64,000 nucleotides of DNA from Candidatus Thiosymbion ectosymbiont of Catanema sp. Cochon2018 (GTDB lineage Bacteria > Pseudomonadota > Gammaproteobacteria > Chromatiales > Chromatiaceae): positions 180,066-244,065 of the forward strand of contig WYCW01000006.1 in assembly GCA_011392765.1 (NCBI GenBank), written 5' to 3'. The notes under the pieces were generated by a model. The model ran no database searches. It was given only the letters and a program-made list of their open reading frames with translations, and had not been told where the DNA came from. This document shows, in pieces, positions 53,473 to 61,081 of the stretch (within the stretch, counting starts at the first letter, position 1; each line of letters opens with the position of its first letter). Made by a program: the position numbers and the translations under genes.

Positions 53473-54558
53473 ATGCAACGTCGCGATTTCTTAAAAAAGG
53501 CCGGGGGCACCTCCCTGGCGCTCGGTGCCGGCACCGTCGGGATCAAGACCGTCCGGGCCGATACCACTTACCAATGGAAGATGGTCACCGCCTGGCCGAA
53601 GAACTTCCCCGGTCTGGGCACCGGCGCCAACCGGCTCGCCGAACTCATCGGCGAGATGAGCGGGGGCCGCATCCGGGTGAAGGTATACGGGGCTGGGGAG
53701 CTGGTGCCCGCATTCGAGGTCTTCGATGCCGTCGCCCAGGGCACGGCCGAGATGGGCCATGGCACGGCCTTCTACTGGAAAGGCAAGAACGAGGCGACCC
53801 AATTCTTCACCGCCGTCCCCTTCGGCATGACGGCCCAGGAGATGAACGGCTGGTTCTACCACGGAGGCGGCCTGGCGCTCTGGACCGAACTCTACGCCCA
53901 ATTCGGTCTGGTCCCCGCACCGGCCGGGAACGGCGGGGTGCAGATGGGGGGCTGGTTCAATAAGGAAATCAAGAGCGTTGCGGACCTGGCGGGACTCAAA
54001 ATGCGGATTCCGGGCCTCGGCGGCGAGGTACTCAAACGCGCCGGCGGCACCCCGGTCAATCTACCGGGCGGTGAGCTCTTCACCGCCCTGGAGTCCGGTG
54101 CCATCGACGCCACCGAGTGGATAGGGCCTTACAACGACCTTGCTTTCGGTCTCTACAAGGCGGCCAGATACTACTACTATCCCGGCTTTCACGAGCCCGG
54201 AGGCACCCTGGAAGCCATTATCAACCAGGCCGCCTTCGAGGCCCTGCCGGCGGATCTGCAATCCATCGTACTCAACGCCTGCAAGGTACTGAACCAGGAC
54301 CTGTTGGCCGAGTACACCGCCCGTAACCCGGTCGCACTCCAGACCCTGCTCGAGAAGCATGGTGTGGCGATGCGTCGCTACCCGGACGACGTTCTCATCA
54401 AGCTGCACCGGCTTTCCAGGGAAGTAGTCTCCGAACTTGCGGAAAAGGATGAGTTCTCGCGGAAGATATATACCTCCTTCCGGCAGTTTCTCGACCAATC
54501 GCAGGCCTGGAGCAACCTCTCCGAGCTGGCCTACCTACAGGCACGCAACCTGGGTTGA
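53473..54558 (+). CDS. TRAP transporter substrate-binding protein, TakP-like (copy 1)
   Basis: 361 aa periplasmic protein with a Tat signal (MQRRDFLKKAG, then LGAGTVGIKTVRAD). It aligns by eye with the alpha-keto-acid binder TakP: VTAWPKNFPGLGTGANRLAE, YHGGGLALWTELYAQF, GVQMGGWFNKEIKSVADLAG, LKMRIPGLGGEV and IDATEWIGPYNDLAFG. Binds a carboxylate for a TRAP permease. No DctQ/DctM genes are in the window. The stop TGA is fused to a heptamer repeat. It is the tandem paralogue of 55005-56090. Confidence 0.92.
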   Translation: MQRRDFLKKAGGTSLALGAGTVGIKTVRADTTYQWKMVTAWPKNFPGLGTGANRLAELIGEMSGGRIRVKVYGAGELVPAFEVFDAVAQGTAEMGHGTAFYWKGKNEATQFFTAVPFGMTAQEMNGWFYHGGGLALWTELYAQFGLVPAPAGNGGVQMGGWFNKEIKSVADLAGLKMRIPGLGGEVLKRAGGTPVNLPGGELFTALESGAIDATEWIGPYNDLAFGLYKAARYYYYPGFHEPGGTLEAIINQAAFEALPADLQSIVLNACKVLNQDLLAEYTARNPVALQTLLEKHGVAMRRYPDDVLIKLHRLSREVVSELAEKDEFSRKIYTSFRQFLDQSQAWSNLSELAYLQARNLG

Positions 54559-54600
54559 ATGCGGAATGATGAATGATGAGTCCTTTCATTCATCATTGTC
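54557..54600. repeat. heptamer repeat after TRAP protein 1
   Basis: Begins in the stop codon (TTGAATGCGGAATGATGAAT) and continues with GATGAGT units. Confidence 0.8.
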
Positions 54601-54727
54601 CCTTCATCCGAAACGCTGAGAGACGTTGAGCCCGTAGGCTGGGTTACGGCCAGGGACGGCCAAACCCGGCACAAGGTATTGCGGATCGGAAAAGCTGGGT
54701 TTCGTTCCTCAACCCAGCCTACAATAC

Positions 54728-54955
54728 CTAACGAGGCATCGCCTCAGACCGACGAGGCATGAGTCTTCTGTCAAGGAGGTAAAGATTTTTTATCCACAGA
54801 TTACGCAGATTTACGCAGATTATTTCATTCTTAATCTGCGAAAATCTGCGTAATCTGTGGACAAAAAAGAGATCGAAACGCTCAGCAAACCGCATCATTG
54901 AGTGCACGCAAAATTTGACTCATTTGTAAAGATTCGGGTTCCTCAAGGATTCTAG
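54728..54955. mobile_element. F1 element, CAGATTACG core, inverse of 51831-52059
   Basis: Starts CTAACGAGGCATCGCCTCAG and ends CCTCAAGGATTCTAG with the CCACAGATTACGCAGATT palindrome between. It lies between the two TRAP binding-protein genes. Confidence 0.9.
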
Positions 54956-55004
54956 TACCGAAGATAGATTACCTAACAGACACATCCGGCGGAGAGGAGG
55001 AGAG

Positions 55005-56090
55005 ATGCAACGTCGCGATTTCTTCAAAAAGGCCGGGGTCGCCTCGCTGGCACTCGGCGCCGGCACCGTCGGGACCGAGACCGTCCGGGCCGATACTACT
55101 TACCAGTGGAAGATGGTCACCGCCTGGCCGAAGAACTTCCCCGGTCTGGGCACCGGCGCCAACCGGCTCGCCGCACTCATCGGCGAGATGAGCGGGGGCC
55201 GCATCCGGGTAAAGGTATACGGGGCTGGGGAACTGGTACCCGCATTCGAGGTCTTCGACGCCGTTGCCCAGGGCACGGCCGAGATGGGCCATAGCGGGGC
55301 CTTCTACTGGAAGGGCAAGAGTGAGATTGCCCAGTTCTTCTCCACCGTCCCCTTCGGCATGACGGCCCAGGAGCGGAACGGCTGGCTCTACCACGGAGGC
55401 GGCCTGGCGCTCTGGACCGAACTCTACGCCCGGTTCGGTCTGGTCCCCGCGCCGGCCGGGAATACCGGGGTCCAGATGGGAGGCTGGTTCAACAAGGAGA
55501 TCAAAAGCATTGCGGACCTGGCAGGGCTCAAAATGCGGATTCCGGGCCTCGGCGGGGAGGTACTCAAACGTGCCGGCGGCACCCCGGTCAATCTGCCGGG
55601 AAGCGAGCTCTTCACCGCCCTGCAGTCCGGTGCCATCGATGCCACCGAATGGGCAGGGCCCTACAACGACCTTGCCTTCGGTCTCTACAAGGCAGCCAGA
55701 TACTACTACTATCCCGGCTTCCACGAGCCCGGCTCCACGTTGGAGGCTATCATCAACCAGGCCGTCTTCGAGACCCTGCCTGCGGATCTGCAATCCATCG
55801 TGCTCAACGCCTGCAAGGTAGTGAACCAGGACATGCTGGCCGAGTACACCGCCCGTAACCCGATCGCGCTCCAGGTCCTGCTCGAGAGGCACGGCGTAAC
55901 GATGCGTCCCTATCCGGACGACGTTCTCATCGAGCTGCACCGGCTTTCTAAGGAAGTGGTCTCCGAGATCGCGGAGAAGGACGCATTCTCGCGGAAGGTG
56001 TATGCCTCCTACCGGAAATTTCTCGAGCAATCGCAGGCCTGGAGCAACCTCTCCGAGCTGGCCTACCTGCAGGCACGTAACCTGGGTTGA
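55005..56090 (+). CDS. TRAP transporter substrate-binding protein, TakP-like (copy 2)
   Basis: 361 aa, same length and about nine-tenths identical to copy 1 by eye, with a Tat signal MQRRDFFKKAG. Differences cluster in the first domain (GHSGAFYWKGKSEIAQFFST versus GHGTAFYWKGKNEATQFFTA) and the C-terminus, while the substrate-contact segments (LKMRIPGLGG, ATEWAGPYNDLA) are kept. A strong GGAGGAGAG site precedes ATG. Its stop also fuses to a heptamer repeat. Confidence 0.92.
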   Translation: MQRRDFFKKAGVASLALGAGTVGTETVRADTTYQWKMVTAWPKNFPGLGTGANRLAALIGEMSGGRIRVKVYGAGELVPAFEVFDAVAQGTAEMGHSGAFYWKGKSEIAQFFSTVPFGMTAQERNGWLYHGGGLALWTELYARFGLVPAPAGNTGVQMGGWFNKEIKSIADLAGLKMRIPGLGGEVLKRAGGTPVNLPGSELFTALQSGAIDATEWAGPYNDLAFGLYKAARYYYYPGFHEPGSTLEAIINQAVFETLPADLQSIVLNACKVVNQDMLAEYTARNPIALQVLLERHGVTMRPYPDDVLIELHRLSKEVVSEIAEKDAFSRKVYASYRKFLEQSQAWSNLSELAYLQARNLG

Positions 56091-56186
56091 ATGCGGAATG
56101 ATGAATGATGAATGCGGAATGATGAATGATGAATGCGGAATGATGAATGCGGAATGATGAGTGATGAGTGATGAGTGATGAATGAC
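56088..56186. repeat. long heptamer array after TRAP protein 2
   Basis: About thirteen consecutive GAATGAT/GAATGCG/GAGTGAT units beginning at the stop codon. Confidence 0.9.
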
Positions 56187-56234
56187 GGAAGTATGCCCCG
56201 GCGTTGAGATGTACAAACAAGTCCTGACACGCCC

Positions 56235-56368
56235 CTGCCCGATAGCCGATACGGAAGAGAAAACTACGAATCACGCGAATTTCCGCGAATCGATTCACAC
56301 TGATTCGCGTGATTCGTAGTTTTCTCTTCCGCATCGGTAAATGGCCAACAGCTAACTTAATGGCATTG
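56235..56368. mobile_element. truncated F3 element
   Basis: ACTACGAATCACGCGAATTT palindrome ending GCTAACTTAATGGCATTG. The left F3 end is missing. Confidence 0.7.
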
Positions 56369-56508
56369 AGTTGTCAGGGGGCAGGTTCCTTCATTCGATT
56401 GCTGAGAGACATTGAGCACCGGATCTTTTCATTCATCATTCATCATTTCGCATTTATCACTGCAGGCGAGACGCCTGCGCTACGAATACCATAGGGCCTG
56501 TGAATGAT

Positions 56509-57543
<1,035 letters not shown>

Positions 57544-57616
57544 TCAAGGGCACCTTGAAAAATACGATTTGCGTCAACGGCACGCATGAATAATCAATAG
57601 TCATTTGCCTCGATGC

Positions 57617-57824
57617 CTAGCGAGGCGTCGCCTCAGACCGACGAGCCATGAATTTTTTGTGCAGCGCACGAGTTTGTTATCCACAGATTACGCAGATTTT
57701 CACAGATTACTTCTGTTTTTAATCTGTGAGAATCTGCGTAATTTGCGGACAAAAAAAGCAATGGGCACAGCGCACCCGAGTGTGAGTTTTTTGTCAATGA
57801 TACGATGCCATCAAGGAATTCTAA
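57617..57824. mobile_element. F1 element, CAGATTACG core (diverged)
   Basis: Left end CTAGCGAGGCGTCGCCTCAG; core CCACAGATTACGCAGATTTT palindrome; right end CATCAAGGAATTCTAA. Confidence 0.82.
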
Positions 57825-57846
57825 AACCACGAATAGACACGAACCC

Positions 57847-58014
57847 TGAAGTATCCCCGCAAATCAGCCCGCGTAGGTTGGGCAAAGCCCGCCAGGGACG
57901 GCAGGCGTGCCCAACAAGGTGCAAGGTGTTGGGCACGGGCCATCCTTGGCCCTTTGCCCAACCTACCTCGCTATATCTTGTTGTTTTATATTGGAATAAT
58001 GTGGGGATACATCA
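57847..58014. mobile_element. F2 element (TGA-GTATCCCC ends), 168 bp, exact 11-bp duplication
   Basis: Ends TGAAGTATCCCCGCA and, inverted, TGATGTATCCCCACA. An exact GACACGAACCC direct repeat lies on both sides (57836-57846 and 58015-58025). It interrupts a CACGAA palindrome whose other arm continues after 58025. The core is the GTAGGTTGGGCAAA palindrome. Confidence 0.93.
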
Positions 58015-58104
58015 GACACGAACCCTCATTCGTGTGAATTCGTGTCTGCCTTCGTGGTTCGTGTTCCCCGCGCCCACAGGTATGTTAAATGTCAACAGAC
58101 CCTA

Positions 58105-58188
58105 GGGGGCGTTCTCAATTAAGCCAAATCCACGTAGCGCAGGCGTCCCGCCTGCCGGAACGCGGACGTTTCGCCGGCGGGTGCAGGC
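58105..58188. repeat. empty F4 target followed by GTAGCGCAGG palindrome arm
   Basis: CTAGGGGGCGTTCTCAATTA then AGCCAAATCCACG: the uninterrupted form of the site filled by F4 at 20.0 kb. An F3 left end (CAATGCCATTAAGTTAAG) begins at 58189 and cuts the palindrome. Confidence 0.85.
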
Positions 58189-58880
58189 CAATGCCATTAA
58201 GTTAAGCGTTACCGGCCGGCAAAAGAGAGGAAACCTCACCAATCACACGAATCCTCACGGATTGATTCGCGCGATTCGTAGGATGCGGTGAGCGTGTGTT
58301 GTCCTTTCCGGACTGCACCACCGCCAGGCGCGAACCGCATCTTTGGACGATGGGCGTGCCCAACAAAGGCCCCTCGCTTCGCGCGGGATAAATGTTGGGC
58401 ACGGGCCATCCATTGATGCGGTTCGCGCCCCCTCGTCGTGTCATCCTGATAAGACCTACCGCGCTCACCGCATCCTACTCGTCCAACCTCTCATAGCCCG
58501 CACAAATCAATAAATTTTATGCCAGACCCCATCTCAACCCATGCGAAAAGAAGGGGCAATGGATAATAAGCTCAGCTTATCAGTCCAGCCCATACAGCTC
58601 GCATGACGGACGGTTCGGATGAACGGGAATTCACGACTTCCGGATGGGCACCCCTGGGGTCAACCAAACCTCTCACCTGGGATGTCCGCACCGCGGCATC
58701 GAATCAGTTTCATTGGGCATCTGGCCCACGGGCCATCCCGGGCGCTGCCTTAGGACTACGGTGGGATCTGCGAAGCGATCCGAGGTTGGGTGGAAGGTCA
58801 GCGCCAGAGAAGCCGTGCTCAGTCCCGTTGCGGTTTGCGGTGAACTCGTTACATGGTTCAGTATCCTCGTGTTGGTTGGG
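58189..58880. other. F3 left end and non-coding flank of IS110
   Basis: 58189-58300 is an F3-type sequence and 58330-58400 a TTGGGCA core. 58480-58885 has no gene that I can support and lies 3' of the IS110 transposase, the position where some IS110-family groups carry their guide RNA. Confidence 0.5.
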
Positions 58881-58888
58881 TTTCCCGT

Positions 58889-60190
58889 TCAGGCGCCGGC
58901 AACCGCTTCCAGGTCGAACAGCTTGCTCACCTCGAAGGGGCTCCCGTGGGCGACCTGCCACACGGCCTGGGCCAGCTTGCGCATGAGGGTAATCACGACT
59001 TTGTTCTTCACCGCCCCAGGGCGGCTGGTTTTGAGCCCGTACCACTGCTTTACCACCGGATCATGCGCGATCAGCCGCAGGGTGGCAAAGTAGAGGTAGA
59101 AGCGGGCCAACGAGGGTCCGCGCTTGGTGATCTTCAACTGCCCTTTGTGCTTGCCGCTACTGCGTTCCTTGAGGTTCAGCCCCAATCCCTTGAGGTAGCT
59201 GCTGGCCGTGGGGTAGCTCTGCGGGGAGCCGACGGCGGCCACCAATACCGCCGCCGAGACGGTGCCCACCACCCCCGCCATCCGCACCAGCACCGGCTCG
59301 CGCTTGACCTGGCGTGCCAGCGCCCGCTCGATCCGCTGCACCTCCCGACGCGCCGCCAGCAGGTCGCCAGCTAGCCACTGCAACAACTCACGCTCGGCGG
59401 CGAAACAGGGAACCCCGAGGCTCCGCCGGGCGCTGGCGAGCACCGCACCGATCTTCTCCTCGCGGAGCCCCGCGCGACCGATACGACGCATCAGCGCCGC
59501 CGCCCCCGCGGGATCGGCGGCCACCGACGCCGGATCCCCATACCCCTCAAGCAGCGCCGGCAAGGTCGCTGTGTCAAGTCCCAACAGGCCCAAACACTCC
59601 GGCCAATGACGGCTCAACTGCGCCTCCAGACGGCTGCCAGCGCCCTGCTGACGCGCCTTGCTTACCCGCAGCTGGGTCAGCACTGCCAGCACGGTACGAC
59701 GCGCCTCCGAGGGGACCGGCCACTCCTGACTGATCCCCTCCAGGTGCAGGCGCCCGATCAGATCCGCCGCCTTGGCATCATGCAGACTCGGCACCCCGTC
59801 GTACACCTCCGCCGCATCGTGCACCCGCTTCGGACTCACCCGGTACACCACAATCCCCGCTTGCCGCAACTGCCACACCAGCGCATCACCATACGTACCG
59901 CTCGGCTCCAGCACCGCTTCTAACCGCCGCCCCTGCCCCAACCACACCAGCCGTTCCACCACCGCCAGCGTCTCCTGCGGATGCTGCCACCGCAACCGCA
60001 CCAGCACTTCCTGAGCGCCCGTCAACACGGTGGCCACGAAGTCCTCCTTGGCTACATCCACCGCTACCACCACCCGCTCGCCGACGATTCGGTCACGCAC
60101 CTCTCGCCACGCCACGTGCTTGAACTCCACGCAGCTATACCTACGTTTACCCATGGGGATACCTCCCATTCCTCGGTTGACAGCACGCAA
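58889..60190 (-). CDS. IS110-family transposase (third lineage)
   Basis: 433 codons at most; ATG 60151 (MGKRRYSCVEF) is likely the true start. DEDD core: VVVAVDVAKEDFVATVL, VLEPSGTYGDALVWQLRQAG, SLHDAKAADLIGRLHLEG. C-terminal domain LGLNLKERSSGKHKGQLKIT with candidate Ser. Distinct from the 337-aa copies. It is flanked on both sides by F3 ends (58189 and 60282). Confidence 0.93.
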   Translation of the reverse strand: MRAVNRGMGGIPMGKRRYSCVEFKHVAWREVRDRIVGERVVVAVDVAKEDFVATVLTGAQEVLVRLRWQHPQETLAVVERLVWLGQGRRLEAVLEPSGTYGDALVWQLRQAGIVVYRVSPKRVHDAAEVYDGVPSLHDAKAADLIGRLHLEGISQEWPVPSEARRTVLAVLTQLRVSKARQQGAGSRLEAQLSRHWPECLGLLGLDTATLPALLEGYGDPASVAADPAGAAALMRRIGRAGLREEKIGAVLASARRSLGVPCFAAERELLQWLAGDLLAARREVQRIERALARQVKREPVLVRMAGVVGTVSAAVLVAAVGSPQSYPTASSYLKGLGLNLKERSSGKHKGQLKITKRGPSLARFYLYFATLRLIAHDPVVKQWYGLKTSRPGAVKNKVVITLMRKLAQAVWQVAHGSPFEVSKLFDLEAVAGA

Positions 60191-60589
60191 GTTTATGCAC
60201 TTGCCCTCCGAGCCATGAGGGTCCCCTTTTCCTCCTTATAACTGACTACGACAAGCGGCCGGCAGCTAACTTAATGGCATTGGCCTGCAGCCAGGCAGGT
60301 CGACCCAGCCTGCGGGCTGATTTCTACCCTTTATCTCCCTGATCCACTTTACAGCCCGGCGACGAGGAGTATAATCGGCCCGAACGGAGGACGCCTGCGG
60401 TGTCCTCCGGACCTTTTGGAATGCGGCGGCAACTTTACTCCGACACCCCCTGAGACCCGTGAGACCTGGTGCAACCGGGGTGTTTCCAGGCAGCACCGAC
60501 CCGCCGCCGCTTTGGGTACGGGTTTGGTTATCGCCGTCCCCGACACAGGCGCCGCGGGTCGGGGAAAGCACCGTTACAGAGGCCCTGAA
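60191..60589. other. intergenic region upstream of TIR gene
   Basis: 60250-60282 is an F3 right end (GCTAACTTAATGGCATTG). The remainder has an in-frame extension of the TIR gene back to 60416, but it lacks domain similarity and precedes a better GTG start. No other gene. Confidence 0.5.
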
Positions 60590-61081
60590 GTGAGCATAAG
60601 AAATAAATTTTTCGTAAGTTATGCGCGGGCGGACGACCCCCTACCGGGCAGGCTCCTGGATCTCTTGCGGCCACGGCTTGCCATCATGCAGGGGTTCGAT
60701 TGCGACGCCTGGATCGACACCATGATCCCCGTCGGTGCCGATTGGCGCCGGGAGATCGACCGGGCCCTCGACCGCTGCGATTTCGGTCTTTTACTGGTTT
60801 CCCCCGGCTTCTTCGCCAGCCGGTTCATCTCCGACCGGGAACTCCCCCGTTTCCTGGATCTGGGTCCCGAGGGCGACCTCACCATCCGCAAGCCTATCGT
60901 CCCGGTGGGACTCAAAGCCGTCCCGATGGACGGTAGTGCCGACCTCAAAGGTTTGGAGCGGACCCAGATCTTCCACGATTCCCAGGGCCGCTGGTTCAAC
61001 CGGACCCGCGGCCATGTCAGCGAGACCTTTGTGGACGAGCTGGTGAAGGCCATCGCCGCCAAGCTGAAGGCCCACCCATGA
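60590..61081 (+). CDS. TIR-domain protein
   Basis: 163 aa consisting almost entirely of a TIR domain: FFVSYARADDPLPGRLLDLL (strand A and loop), DAWIDTMIPVGADWRREIDR, FGLLLVSPGFFASRFISDRE with the Glu of DREL as candidate catalytic residue, and TIRKPIVPVGLKAVPMDG. Bacterial TIR domains commonly cleave NAD+ or make cyclic-ADP-ribose signals in anti-phage defence. GTG 60590 starts it right at the domain. It overlaps the NACHT gene start as ATGA, so the two are translationally coupled. Confidence 0.88.
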   Translation: MSIRNKFFVSYARADDPLPGRLLDLLRPRLAIMQGFDCDAWIDTMIPVGADWRREIDRALDRCDFGLLLVSPGFFASRFISDRELPRFLDLGPEGDLTIRKPIVPVGLKAVPMDGSADLKGLERTQIFHDSQGRWFNRTRGHVSETFVDELVKAIAAKLKAHP

